In this document: in pieces, positions 1-7,773 of the stretch
How the letters are laid out: each line of letters opens with the position of its first letter
Numbering within the stretch: the first letter of the stretch is position 1
Source of the DNA: VGMD01 sp964552055
GTDB taxonomy: Bacteria > Chlamydiota > Chlamydiia > Chlamydiales > 2-12-FULL-49-11
Direction of reading: 5' to 3'
DNA: 25,578 nucleotides
NCBI GenBank assembly: GCA_964552055.1
Contig: CAZKFL010000030.1
Coordinates: forward strand, 1 to 25,578
Notes under the pieces: generated by a model
What the model was told of the DNA's origin: nothing
The model's database searches: none
What the model saw: only the letters and a program-made list of their open reading frames with translations
Position numbers and translations under genes: made by a program

Positions 1-93
1 GCAAAGAAAAAGATGTATCTGACAGATAAACCTATCGAAGCAAATTTAAAGGACTTTACAATTCGGATTAGTCATTACAAAAAAGAACTGTAA
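1..93 (+). CDS. C-terminal fragment of an unidentified protein
   Basis: Frame 1 of the + strand is open from the first base to a TAA at 91-93 and gives 30 residues, rich in Lys and ending in YKKEL. The composition looks like real protein and the stop overlaps the 3' end of the convergent TonB-like gene by 26 bases, an arrangement seen again at 6250-6275. No leftward frame has a usual start codon and a long open run here, so the tolB gene that I would expect to follow the Tol/Exb genes in Chlamydia is not visible. Too short to name; chance openness of about 90 bases is a real alternative. Confidence 0.35.
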   Translation, partial: AKKKMYLTDKPIEANLKDFTIRISHYKKEL

Positions 94-661
94 ATGTTTT
101 GTCTTCCTCCCTATCGGGAGGAGGAAGACAAAGCGTTGGCAAGACGGTCAAGAGATAGTCAGAGTTTTTTTTGCTTTCAAAAGCGTCTACTTCCATTTTG
201 CTAATTTTACCGTTTGGTTGTACTGTTATTGTTAGTTTAACAGGTCCCTTTTCAGGTAAAATTAAAGCGCTTTGAAAAATACCACATACCGATTCTAAAT
301 ACGCAGGTTTTTCACTTACAATAGGCGGTTGAGCTACCTGTTTAGTTAACCTTTGGTCGATTTTTTTTAATACTTGCTTTGATGATTTTGGGAGTGGTTT
401 TGCTGCAGGTTTTGGTTTAGATTTTAAAACAGCTTTTTTTACCGGAGGAGGTTTTATTATTTTGTTTTCTACTTTTGTAATGTCACTTGCAGAAATGGGC
501 TTTTGCGTGATGACTTTTGGAGTAATGTGCTTTGTGACAATAAGGAGCTTTTTTTTAGGGGGCTTTTGTGAAATAGTTGTGGTTGAAAGAAAAATAAGAA
601 AAATGCAGTGAATAAAGGTAACTAGAGTCCAGATTTTTGTCTTTTGAGATACTTTCTTCAT
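68..661 (-). CDS. TonB/TolA-like periplasm-spanning protein
   Basis: 197 residues. One membrane anchor at about residues 9-29 is followed by a Lys/Pro-rich stretch (about 33-118) of the kind that spans the periplasm in TonB and TolA, then a compact C-terminal domain (about 120-197) with alternating strands and a PNGKI turn, resembling TonB/TolA C-terminal domains. It is the last gene of a leftward operon with exbD and exbB homologues; its ATG overlaps the exbD stop (ATGA at 658-661), so the two are translationally coupled. The likely role is to transmit proton-motive energy from the ExbB/ExbD motor to the outer membrane or the Tol-Pal system. In Chlamydia trachomatis the matching slot holds an uncharacterised gene (CT598, from memory). 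Whether it acts as TolA or TonB cannot be decided from sequence. Confidence 0.75.
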   Translation of the reverse strand: MKKVSQKTKIWTLVTFIHCIFLIFLSTTTISQKPPKKKLLIVTKHITPKVITQKPISASDITKVENKIIKPPPVKKAVLKSKPKPAAKPLPKSSKQVLKKIDQRLTKQVAQPPIVSEKPAYLESVCGIFQSALILPEKGPVKLTITVQPNGKISKMEVDAFESKKNSDYLLTVLPTLCLPPPDREEDKTFTVLFCND

Positions 662-1077
662 TCTGTTTTTAATACCACGTCTAGCTCTTCAAAGCCAATA
701 GATTCAACGAGGTTTTTAATTTTTTGATAGGTTCCAAAAGAGGCGTCTTTATCTTGATAAAGTTGAGGAATTTCATGTGGATTGCCTAAGTAATATTGGC
801 TGAGTGCAATTTTTAGATCAGAAAAGGAAATAGAATGCGTTCCAAGCCAAAGCGAATTGTCTTTTTGCACATAAATTTTGATTTGGGAGCTATCATTAAG
901 AGCTGATAGTTCTTGTTTGTTATCAGATGAAGCGGCAAGTTGCAATCGATCAAAATCAAGAAGCGGGGCAATTAAAATAAAAAACACTAAAATTAAAAAT
1001 AAAACATCGAGTAAAGGAGTTAAGTTAATTAATTCTGCCTCATCCGAATTCTCTCTAAATAAAACACGTCTTTTCAT
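658..1077 (-). CDS. exbD: ExbD/TolR-type proton-channel subunit
   Basis: 139 residues with a short cytoplasmic N-terminus, one membrane helix (about 20-41) and a periplasmic domain. The signature INLTPLLDVLFLILVFF is clear; Asp24 in it is the proton-carrying aspartate of the ExbD/TolR family. Length is typical (about 140). It works with the ExbB/TolQ protein encoded just upstream to form the motor that energises a TonB/TolA-type partner, here the gene just downstream. Both junctions are 4-base ATGA overlaps (1074-1077 and 658-661), so the three genes form one tightly coupled operon. ExbD and TolR cannot be separated by eye; the setting in chlamydiae is usually read as a Tol-like system. Confidence 0.9.
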   Translation of the reverse strand: MKRRVLFRENSDEAELINLTPLLDVLFLILVFFILIAPLLDFDRLQLAASSDNKQELSALNDSSQIKIYVQKDNSLWLGTHSISFSDLKIALSQYYLGNPHEIPQLYQDKDASFGTYQKIKNLVESIGFEELDVVLKTE

Positions 1078-1784
1078 GGGGATACTTGTCTATATTGCAA
1101 TTCTACTGTTGAGACAAGCAGATTGCTAAAGTCTTCCATTTCTATTTGAAAGCCGCGAAGAGAGTTTTTCAGGTAGCTGTGTGCAATAAGTGCTGGGATT
1201 GCAATCACAAGTCCAATGACAGTTGTTGCTAGCGCCATTGAAAGTCCGGATAAAATCAATGTATTGGAATGGACAGCGCCTCCCTTTTGCATTTCGGCAA
1301 GGCAGATTAAAATGCCCCAGACAGTTCCTAATATCCCTATGAATGGAGCAAGAGAAACGGCTGTAGATAAAATAAAAAGGTTTTTTTCAAGCTTTTTAGA
1401 CTCTTTGCATATTGTGTTTATTGTAAAGGCTTCGATGAGGTTAATATCTGCTTCAGATAAAAAGACACTTTCCCTTTTAGTAAAAAAAATATTTTTTTCT
1501 AAAAGCTCTACAGTTTTCTCTTTGAGTGCAAAATAGATGCTCGTAAAGGGGTTTTTATCTGAAAGTTCATTGATAGGGACTTGAAGTACTTGAGATTTTT
1601 TTTGCCTAATCATTTCTTGCATCTTACTCGCAGCTTTGCGACACTTTTGAAATAAAAGGGCTTTTTGAATCAAGACAAACCAAATCACAAAAGAAAGAGC
1701 AAATAGAGAGATAAAAATCAGTTTGCCAAAACTATCTGATTCAGCATAAGCTTGAAATATGACATTTGCACCAAATATAATCAT
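1074..1784 (-). CDS. exbB: ExbB/TolQ-type proton-channel subunit (MotA/TolQ/ExbB family)
   Basis: 236 residues. Three membrane segments fit the family: about 22-42, 141-165 and 184-205, the last two forming the conserved MotA/TolQ/ExbB domain with motifs LGTVWGI and LSMALATTVIGLVIAIPALIA. It is the scaffold of the inner-membrane proton channel with the ExbD homologue. First gene of the leftward operon. No Shine-Dalgarno sequence precedes the ATG at 1784, and the best promoter match (-35 TTGACA, -10 TATCAA) would start RNA about 1-2 bases before the ATG, so the mRNA may be nearly leaderless. Only 14 bp separate it from the divergent tatD start. Confidence 0.9.
   Translation of the reverse strand: MIIFGANVIFQAYAESDSFGKLIFISLFALSFVIWFVLIQKALLFQKCRKAASKMQEMIRQKKSQVLQVPINELSDKNPFTSIYFALKEKTVELLEKNIFFTKRESVFLSEADINLIEAFTINTICKESKKLEKNLFILSTAVSLAPFIGILGTVWGILICLAEMQKGGAVHSNTLILSGLSMALATTVIGLVIAIPALIAHSYLKNSLRGFQIEMEDFSNLLVSTVELQYRQVSP
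1752..1781 (+). promoter_or_regulatory. Putative promoter of the tatD-sdhCAB operon
   Basis: -35 TTGAAA (1752-1757), 18-base spacer, -10 TATAAT (1776-1781, perfect). Predicted start point near 1788, giving a leader of about 11 bases to the tatD ATG. The whole element is inside the N-terminal codons of exbB. The match is good for a sigma-70/chlamydial sigma-66 type promoter. Confidence 0.5.
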
Positions 1785-1791
1785 AGGTTAA

Positions 1792-1821
1792 TTGATACAT
1801 GAAAAAAGAGCCGTTTGTCAA
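1792..1821 (-). promoter_or_regulatory. Putative promoter of the exbB-exbD-tonB-like operon
   Basis: Read on the - strand: -35 TTGACA (plus-strand 1816-1821, perfect consensus), 18-base spacer, -10 TATCAA (1792-1797, 4 of 6). Predicted start point near 1785. It lies across the first codons of tatD and faces the tatD promoter. Pattern match only. Confidence 0.45.
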
Positions 1822-2584
1822 GATCGATTCGCATGCTCACATCACTTCAGATGAACTATACCCTGATGTTGATGGCATTATAGAGCGCGCTACTCTAGCA
1901 TCTGTTGCTAACATCATCAATATTAATACGGATCGCATAACGCTAGAAAGGGCGCTAGAATTGAAAAAAAAGTACCCTCATCAAATTTTTAATACGGTCT
2001 CTACCACACCTCATGATGTCGAAAAAGAAGGCGAAGAGAATTTTCCCTATTTTGAAAAAGTGATTCGAGCAAAAGAAGTCATTGCAATTGGAGAAGTCGG
2101 ACTCGATTATCATTATGAACATTCAAATCGCGATGTTCAAAAGGAATTTCTAAAACGGTACTTCGATCTTGCAATTGATGTAAATCTACCTGTCGTTATT
2201 CATTGTCGCGGTGATGATGCTTTTACTGATCTCTTTAAATTCCCTCAAAATATCAAGGCAGTGCTCCATTGTTTTACCGGAAATCTGTCTCAAGCCCAAA
2301 TTGCCATAGATCGTGGCTGGTACATATCAATCAGTGGTATTGCCACATTTAAAAAAAGTGACCATCTTCGCGAGGTCATAAAATCTCTTCCTATAAATCG
2401 ATTGCTTATCGAAACAGACGCGCCTTATCTTGCCCCCCAATCAAAGAGAGGACAAATGAACGAGCCCGCTAACGTTTTGGAAGTTGCAGAAACAATAGCA
2501 AATGTAAAAAACATTTCTCTAGAAGAAGTATGCAAAGAGACCACGCATAATGCTAAATCTTTCTTTAACATATTTGCACCCTAA
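1799..2584 (+). CDS. tatD: TatD-family metal-dependent hydrolase/DNase
   Basis: 261 residues, the usual size for TatD/YcfH. All metal ligands are visible: HxH at His12/His14, Glu99 in IGEVGLDYH, His135 in VVIHCRG, His157 in LHCFTG and Asp207 in IETDAPYL. These build the TIM-barrel two-metal site of TatD deoxyribonucleases. The HxH lies only 12 residues from the ATG, so a later start is not possible. First gene of a rightward unit; its TAA overlaps by one base an ATG in the sdhC frame, although sdhC probably starts 30-36 bases later. Its role beside succinate dehydrogenase is unclear; I remember tatD preceding sdhC in Chlamydia too, so the link is probably an ancient operon rather than shared function. 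Confidence 0.92.
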   Translation: MKKEPFVKIDSHAHITSDELYPDVDGIIERATLASVANIININTDRITLERALELKKKYPHQIFNTVSTTPHDVEKEGEENFPYFEKVIRAKEVIAIGEVGLDYHYEHSNRDVQKEFLKRYFDLAIDVNLPVVIHCRGDDAFTDLFKFPQNIKAVLHCFTGNLSQAQIAIDRGWYISISGIATFKKSDHLREVIKSLPINRLLIETDAPYLAPQSKRGQMNEPANVLEVAETIANVKNISLEEVCKETTHNAKSFFNIFAP

Positions 2585-2613
2585 TGTATCATGCCCGAAA
2601 GGAGCTAAAGGAG

Positions 2614-3606
2614 ATGGCCATGGCAATTCAGAGTATAAAGGTACCGAGTGAGTTTTTGTTTAGACGCTTGCATTCATTAATGGGGTTTTGGTTTCTGCTT
2701 TTTTTAATGGAGCATTTATTTACAAATTCCCAAATGGCACTATTTTTTACTAATGGAGATTTGTGGTTTGTAAAAAGTGTCGATTTTCTACAAAATCTTC
2801 CGTATTTAAATGTGATTGAAATTGGTCTCTTGGGCGTTCCTATTGCCTATCACGCGATTTGGGGTGTCATGTATATGTTAAAAGGAAGGTCTAATGCATT
2901 TCATTCTGATGGAAGTACGCCGCATATTAAGACAGGGAGAAATAAGGCTTATACCATGCAAAGACTAAGCGCGTGGATTTTATTAATTGGAATTGTCCTA
3001 CATGTGGTTCAAATGAGAATTGTTAGTTACCCTGTAAAATATCAAAATCAGTTTTACCTCCCCATGCAGTTAGATTCAGGGTTATATCCACTGGCCAATC
3101 GTTTAGGTGTCGAGCTTTATAGCGAGGGCGCTATTGTTAAAGAGAAAGGGAAACAGGCTGAAATTGATCATAAAATAAAACTTATCGAAGCAAGAGTTCA
3201 AGAAAGAGGTGAATCCCAAGCAAATTCAGGTGAGTATGATGATGAGATGGGAATGATTACTCAAAGTTTACAAAAAAATCAATTCTTAAAAGATCATTTA
3301 AAAGGGCTTGAAAGCAAACAATTAAAGCAAGGTCAGGTGATGACTGTTTCTAAAAGTTTTGGTAATTTAGAACTTTTAAGTGTAAGAGAAACATTTCGTA
3401 ATCCTCTTATGTGCGCTTTCTACACGATATTTGTTCTAGCAGCGGTATTTCATGGATTTAATGGTCTTTGGACTTTTTTAATTACATGGGGACTTATTCT
3501 TTCTAAGAAATCCCAATCACAAGGCGTCACAGTATGTATAGGTCTTATGTTTGTCTTGGGACTTTTGGGAATGCTTTCGATTTGGGGCACCTATTTCCTA
3601 GGATAA
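2614..3606 (+). CDS. sdhC: Succinate dehydrogenase cytochrome b subunit
   Basis: About 330 residues of the b558 type (Bacillus/chlamydia class) that anchors SdhAB in the membrane and passes electrons to quinone. Five hydrophobic segments: about 20-36, 65-88, 118-135, 267-291, 305-328. Candidate haem-ligand histidines sit in RRLHSLMG, MEHLF, AYHAIWG, LHVVQM and FHGFNG. A frame-open ATG at 2584 exists, but AAAGGAG at 2607-2613 and GAAAGGAG at 2597-2604 favour the ATG at 2614 or 2620, and the protein then begins with the expected basic segment before helix 1. Between helices 3 and 4 there is a long charged, probably helical insertion (about 148-262) that makes it longer than the roughly 200-residue Bacillus protein. 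Four bases separate it from sdhA. Confidence 0.9.
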   Translation: MAMAIQSIKVPSEFLFRRLHSLMGFWFLLFLMEHLFTNSQMALFFTNGDLWFVKSVDFLQNLPYLNVIEIGLLGVPIAYHAIWGVMYMLKGRSNAFHSDGSTPHIKTGRNKAYTMQRLSAWILLIGIVLHVVQMRIVSYPVKYQNQFYLPMQLDSGLYPLANRLGVELYSEGAIVKEKGKQAEIDHKIKLIEARVQERGESQANSGEYDDEMGMITQSLQKNQFLKDHLKGLESKQLKQGQVMTVSKSFGNLELLSVRETFRNPLMCAFYTIFVLAAVFHGFNGLWTFLITWGLILSKKSQSQGVTVCIGLMFVLGLLGMLSIWGTYFLG

Positions 3607-3610
3607 ATCT

Positions 3611-5518
3611 ATGGCAGCATCAAGAGAAGTAATTGTTGTGGGAGGTGGGCTTGCAGGGCTTAGTGCTGCCATGCGTCTTGCTGAACTCGGTGTCAAAGTA
3701 AAGCTAATTTCTGTTGTTAAAGTAAAAAGATCACACTCAGTGTGCGCGCAAGGCGGAATTAATGTCGCAGTAAATTTGATGGGAGAAGAAGATTCTCCTG
3801 AAATTCATGCTTACGACACAATTAAGGGCGGCGATTTTCTAGCTGACCAACCGCCTGTTGTCGAGATGTGCTATAATGGACCCGGGATTATTCGGATGCT
3901 TGATCGAATGGGCGTTCCATTTAATAGAAAGTCTGATGGGAGTCTTGATTTTAGAAGATTTGGCGGAACTCTTTACAAGAGGACAGCATTTGCTGGTGCA
4001 TCAACTGGGCAACAACTTCTTTATGCTCTTGATGAGCAAGTTCGCCGTTTTGAAATGTTAGGTTTAATTGAAAAGTACGAACATCATGAATTTTTAAGAT
4101 CTGTTGTCGATGATAATGGGATTTGTAGAGGTGCAGTCATCATGGACCTTTATAATTTAAAACTTACGACATTTAAGGCGGATGCGGTACTGATTGCTAC
4201 GGGTGGCCTTGGAGTTATATTTAAATATTCTACAAATTCAACAATTTGCACAAGCGCTGCAAATGGTAGGCTTTATCGCCAAGGTGTAAATATTGCAAAC
4301 CCCGAGTTTATACAAATTCATCCAACTGCTATTCCTGGAAATGATAAGCTCAGGCTTATGTCAGAATCAGCAAGAGGTGAGGGTGGTAGAGTTTGGGTGC
4401 CTGGTAATTCAGCAAAAAAGATACTGAATCCAAAAGGTGAGGAAGTCGTTTGTGGAATAACAGGTGAGCCGTGGTATTTTCTTGAAGAGTTTTACCCTGC
4501 GTTTGGTAATTTGGCACCAAGAGATATTGCTTCAAGAGAGATGATAAAAGTTTGTGATGCTGGACTTGGAATTGAAGGAAAGAAGCAGGTTTATCTTGAT
4601 GTAACTCACTTAAATGAGAAAACCTTACATAAATTAGATGCGATTTTAGATATCTACCAAAAATTTACAGGTGATGATCCAAGAGTAGTCCCGATGAAGA
4701 TTTTTCCTGCTGTCCATTATACTATGGGTGGTCTTTGGGTTGACTTTCCTGCAACAGGAGATGCAGATCGCTTTTTACGCTATCGTCATATGACAAACAT
4801 GACTGGGTTATTTGCTGCTGGTGAATGCGACTTTCAGTATCATGGCGCAAATAGGCTTGGTGCAAACTCCCTTCTTTCTTGCATATACAGTGGTATGGTA
4901 GCAGCTAATGAAATGCACCGCTATGTAGATGATAGTAATTTAAAGACGGAAGATCTAAAAGGAAGATTTTTTGAAGAAGCTGAAGCTAAAGAGCTTGCAT
5001 CTAAACAGGATCTTTTACTTAGAAACGGTAATGAGAATGTTCATGCTCTTCATGATGAACTTGCAGATATAATGGTCTCGAACTGTACAGTACAACGAAG
5101 TAATCCTGGTCTAAAAGAGGCGATGGATAAAATACATGAACTTCAAGATCGGTTTAAACGCATTTCACTTGATGATAGAGGATCGAACTTAAATCAAACC
5201 TTTCAATTCGCCAATCAATTTGGCCCGATGCTTGATGTTGCAATGACAATTGCCAAAGGTGCTCTTTTAAGAGATGAATCGAGAGGCGCGCATGCTAAGA
5301 AAGAGTATCCAGAAAGAGATGATGCTAATTTTTTAAAAACAACCATTGCTTCATATGATTGTAAGGGAGGAGAGCCAAAAATTTCTTATCTTGCTGTTGA
5401 CATTAGATACTTATCTCCCATAAAAAGAGATTATACATCAGCCAAACGAATAAAACCTGAATTGCAGAATCTTCCCAAAAAAATTCCTATGGCTACTGAG
5501 AGAGATTATGGAAGATAG
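3611..5518 (+). CDS. sdhA: Succinate dehydrogenase flavoprotein subunit
   Basis: 635 residues, full length for the family. The Rossmann motif GGGLAGLSAA (11-20) binds FAD; His42 in RSHSVCAQGGIN is the expected covalent flavin attachment site. Substrate-site motifs are present: QIHPTAI, SESARGEGGRVW, LAPRDIASRE, HYTMGGLWVD and GECDFQYHGANRLGANSLL. It oxidises succinate to fumarate in the TCA cycle on the cytoplasmic face of the membrane. It follows sdhC by 4 bases and overlaps sdhB by 11 bases, so the complex is made from one mRNA. The sequence is of the SdhA/FrdA type that goes with a single b-type anchor, in keeping with the sdhC found here. Confidence 0.97.
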   Translation: MAASREVIVVGGGLAGLSAAMRLAELGVKVKLISVVKVKRSHSVCAQGGINVAVNLMGEEDSPEIHAYDTIKGGDFLADQPPVVEMCYNGPGIIRMLDRMGVPFNRKSDGSLDFRRFGGTLYKRTAFAGASTGQQLLYALDEQVRRFEMLGLIEKYEHHEFLRSVVDDNGICRGAVIMDLYNLKLTTFKADAVLIATGGLGVIFKYSTNSTICTSAANGRLYRQGVNIANPEFIQIHPTAIPGNDKLRLMSESARGEGGRVWVPGNSAKKILNPKGEEVVCGITGEPWYFLEEFYPAFGNLAPRDIASREMIKVCDAGLGIEGKKQVYLDVTHLNEKTLHKLDAILDIYQKFTGDDPRVVPMKIFPAVHYTMGGLWVDFPATGDADRFLRYRHMTNMTGLFAAGECDFQYHGANRLGANSLLSCIYSGMVAANEMHRYVDDSNLKTEDLKGRFFEEAEAKELASKQDLLLRNGNENVHALHDELADIMVSNCTVQRSNPGLKEAMDKIHELQDRFKRISLDDRGSNLNQTFQFANQFGPMLDVAMTIAKGALLRDESRGAHAKKEYPERDDANFLKTTIASYDCKGGEPKISYLAVDIRYLSPIKRDYTSAKRIKPELQNLPKKIPMATERDYGR

Positions 5519-6275
5519 TAAATTCATCTTAAGAGTGTATCGGGGAGTTCCAGAAAAACAGTTCTGGGAGGAATTTGAACTCGATCGTAAGCCTGGATTA
5601 AATATCATTTCAGCTCTAATGGAAATTCAAAAAAATCCCGTTACCAAAGAAGGGAAAAAAGTAGAACCCATTGTTTGGGAAATGGCCTGTTTAGAAGAAG
5701 TTTGTGGCTCCTGCTCCATGATTATTAACAAAATCCCTAGGCAGGCATGTACTGCGCTGATAGAAAATCTCATTGAGGAAAACGGCAGCCGGGTCATTAC
5801 GCTTGCTCCTTTTTCAAAATTTCCTCTGATCAGAGATCTTGTAGTTAGCAGGGACGCTATGTTTGAAAGCTTAAAAAAAATTAAGGGATGGATCCCGGTA
5901 GAAGAGCTTCACTCACCTGAATTCGGGCCAAAAATCTCTCCGGCTAAACAGGAAGCAATGTACGTTGAATCTACTTGCATGACATGCGGCTGCTGCCTTG
6001 AGGCTTGCCCACAAATTAATAGAAATTCTCAATTTATCGGTCCCGCAGCCATTAACCAAGTGAAATTATTTAATGCGAATCCTGTAGGAGCTGTTTTGAA
6101 AAGCGATCGTCTCCAAGTTCTTATGGAAAGAGGGGGTATTTCCGAATGCGGTAATGCGCAAAACTGCATCGCCGTTTGTCCTAAAAAAATCCCCCTCACT
6201 CAATCGATTGCTCAAATTGGTTCAGATGTAACTAAGGAATTCATAAAAATCAGTGTTGGTTTGCCGGAACAATAG
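5508..6275 (+). CDS. sdhB: Succinate dehydrogenase iron-sulfur subunit
   Basis: 255 residues. All cluster ligands are visible: [2Fe-2S] cysteines 61, 66, 69 and 81 (CLEEVCGSCS ... C); the first ferredoxin-like motif with Cys157, 160, 163 and 167 (CMTCGCCLEACP); and the second with Cys214, 220 and 224 (CGNAQNCIAVCP). It carries electrons from the FAD of SdhA to the quinone site at SdhC. It overlaps sdhA by 11 bases, the start ATGGAAGATAG lying inside the last sdhA codons. The 3' end overlaps the convergent gene at 6250-6588 by 26 bases. No SdhD is seen, as expected for the single-anchor class. Confidence 0.97.
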   Translation: MEDSKFILRVYRGVPEKQFWEEFELDRKPGLNIISALMEIQKNPVTKEGKKVEPIVWEMACLEEVCGSCSMIINKIPRQACTALIENLIEENGSRVITLAPFSKFPLIRDLVVSRDAMFESLKKIKGWIPVEELHSPEFGPKISPAKQEAMYVESTCMTCGCCLEACPQINRNSQFIGPAAINQVKLFNANPVGAVLKSDRLQVLMERGGISECGNAQNCIAVCPKKIPLTQSIAQIGSDVTKEFIKISVGLPEQ

Positions 6276-6588
6276 AGGGTAAATCGACGGGGTCTTGCAT
6301 AAATTTTGCGAAAACAGTCATGCCAAGAGCAGCAACTGTTGTGATTTTGCTAAGAGTCCCTATATATGGAATGGTAATTTGACTGGATATAAACCATGTA
6401 ATTGCCCATTTGGCAATATCGACTTTAGATACGCTGTTTTGCTCAATATCTCGAAAGGCAGTAGAAATTCTCATTACATCCCGAAATACAGGTAAACAAT
6501 ACCACATAGCTTTGCGATCGACTATATCCTCGCAAGGTTTGTCGATAAAGGAAAAGTAATTTACTGCGGCTGATCTTACATGTTCCAT
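6250..6588 (-). CDS. Small hypothetical protein with hydrophobic C-terminal half
   Basis: 112 residues, not recognised. The N-terminal half is soluble-looking (motif SFIDKPCEDIVDRKAMWYC); residues about 60-95 are hydrophobic (IAKWAITWFISS, ITTVAALGMTVFAKF), suggesting one or two membrane-associated helices. It has its own good start: GGAG six bases before the ATG, and a promoter-like TTGTTA-18-TATAGT upstream at 6616-6645. It converges with sdhB and overlaps its 3' end by 26 bases. The combination of promoter, ribosome binding site and open frame makes it a likely real gene; no function can be assigned. Confidence 0.65.
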   Translation of the reverse strand: MEHVRSAAVNYFSFIDKPCEDIVDRKAMWYCLPVFRDVMRISTAFRDIEQNSVSKVDIAKWAITWFISSQITIPYIGTLSKITTVAALGMTVFAKFMQDPVDLPSIVPANQH

Positions 6589-6615
6589 TTAACACTCCAA
6601 ATTAAAGTTTTTTAA

Positions 6616-6645
6616 ACTATACAATATAGCTCATTTCTTTAACAA
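6616..6645 (-). promoter_or_regulatory. Putative promoter of the gene at 6250-6588
   Basis: On the - strand: TTGTTA (6640-6645), 18 bases, TATAGT (6616-6621). The start point would be near 6609, about 21 bases before the ATG with GGAG in the leader. It lies in the short gap after lplA. Confidence 0.4.
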
Positions 6646-6649
6646 CACT

Positions 6650-7339
6650 TTATAATAGAACCTGAGTTGAGCGTCGATGTGAAGCAAAAGTTGGGATCAT
6701 TGAATCTAAATTTACCGTGTAAAATGTGGAAAAATAGGTGATGATTCTTGTTTTAAATTCTTCTTTGGATAGATGCGGAGCAAGCGGTGTAAGGAAGTCG
6801 CAGTGAGTTCTGCCTTGTCTATAGAGCGGTTCTTTTGGAGGATGAAGAAGATAGTTCATGTTTGAAGGAGTAAAGTCATGAACAAAAGATGTGTGATGAA
6901 GAAATCGATTTTTCTTAATGTATTGCGCGTTACCGCCAATTTTTTTCTCATTAAGAGTGAAATCATTTCCTAAAATAGTAAAATTACTAAGATTGAGAGC
7001 TGATTTTAATGCGTAGCCTGCCCAATTTAATATGGATGTAGGGTAGAGCTCAAAATCATGTAGATCTTTTTGAAAAATGAAGGTAACAAAGAGGGTGTTT
7101 TCGTCTACAATCACGGTTCCGCCACCAGTAAATCTTTGGATAATCGGAATCTGGTCTTTAGAGGAAAGTTCTAAATTCACTACTTCCTCTTTTTTTGAGG
7201 AAATTCCCATAATGATCGCTCTTGGTGATCCACTATTAAGAAGTATGAAATTTTCCTCAGAAGTTTTAAGAAGCCCTTCCTCTATATGGAGTTGCTCTAG
7301 GATGGGAAGATTATCAAAAGTTAATATATTGATTGTCAT
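6650..7339 (-). CDS. lplA: Lipoate-protein ligase A family protein
   Basis: 229 residues of the biotin/lipoate protein ligase (BPL_LPL) fold. The family hallmarks are visible: QRFTGGGTVIVD at 68-79 (the RRxSGGGxVxH-like lipoyl-AMP loop, with the usual second Arg replaced by Phe70) and EKKIGGNAQ at 131-139, where Lys133 is the expected catalytic lysine. It attaches lipoate to E2 subunits or GcvH-type proteins in the cytoplasm. It is shorter than E. coli LplA (about 338) because the C-terminal accessory domain is missing, which is common in LplA/LipM-type enzymes. Its ATG overlaps the stop of the small exported-protein gene by 4 bases. In C. trachomatis I remember an lplA homologue next to mnmG (gidA), as here. 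Confidence 0.85.
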   Translation of the reverse strand: MTINILTFDNLPILEQLHIEEGLLKTSEENFILLNSGSPRAIIMGISSKKEEVVNLELSSKDQIPIIQRFTGGGTVIVDENTLFVTFIFQKDLHDFELYPTSILNWAGYALKSALNLSNFTILGNDFTLNEKKIGGNAQYIKKNRFLHHTSFVHDFTPSNMNYLLHPPKEPLYRQGRTHCDFLTPLAPHLSKEEFKTRIITYFSTFYTVNLDSMIPTFASHRRSTQVLL

Positions 7340-7773
7340 TTTGAAGTAATTGAGGTGATATCACTTGTTTTTACAATTTTATATTTAAGTCCTTGAACAG
7401 TTTTTAGGGAAAATAGCATTAAGTAGCCCCCTGGCAAAACTTCAACATCAGAGACATCAAGAATTTGAGAATTATCACGTAAAATGAAAATAATGTCTGC
7501 TAGTTTTTTAGATTTAAGAGATACGAAAGCATCATGCCAATCCTTGGATACAACTTTAGGATCAACAATCATGACATCTGATGTGCCATTGTTTCCATGC
7601 CCATTTCCAGGAACACTATTTGCTGCTAAGTTATTTGAGATGTCTTTAAAGACCCCTGCATTTGTAGTCGCCTCCTCTTGCTTAAAATTTTTACCTATTG
7701 TTTCAGAATAGAGTGGACCTGGGTCATCCGCATAAATAGTAGAAAGTATAAGAAAACTAAGTAGATATTTCAA
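7336..7773 (-). CDS. Small exported hypothetical protein
   Basis: About 145 residues from a TTG start at 7773, chosen because AGGGGA lies about seven bases before it and the product then begins with a clean signal peptide (MKYLLSFLILSTIYA, cleavage before DDPGP). The frame also has ATGs at 7797 and 7818 without a Shine-Dalgarno sequence; the 7797 start would give a longer, lysine-headed signal peptide. The mature protein is unrecognised: a low-complexity segment with GNGHGNNGTS in the middle and a likely beta-rich C-terminal half (LADIIFILRDNS, DVEVLPGGYLMLFSLKT). It overlaps the signalling-like gene before it and the lplA start after it, so it belongs to a three-gene operon. A periplasmic location is inferred from the signal peptide. 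Confidence 0.65.
   Translation of the reverse strand: MKYLLSFLILSTIYADDPGPLYSETIGKNFKQEEATTNAGVFKDISNNLAANSVPGNGHGNNGTSDVMIVDPKVVSKDWHDAFVSLKSKKLADIIFILRDNSQILDVSDVEVLPGGYLMLFSLKTVQGLKYKIVKTSDITSITSK

Noticed and set aside
878..1129. Open + strand frame antisense to exbD
   Set aside because: Shadow of a well-supported gene; no ribosome binding site and implausible composition.
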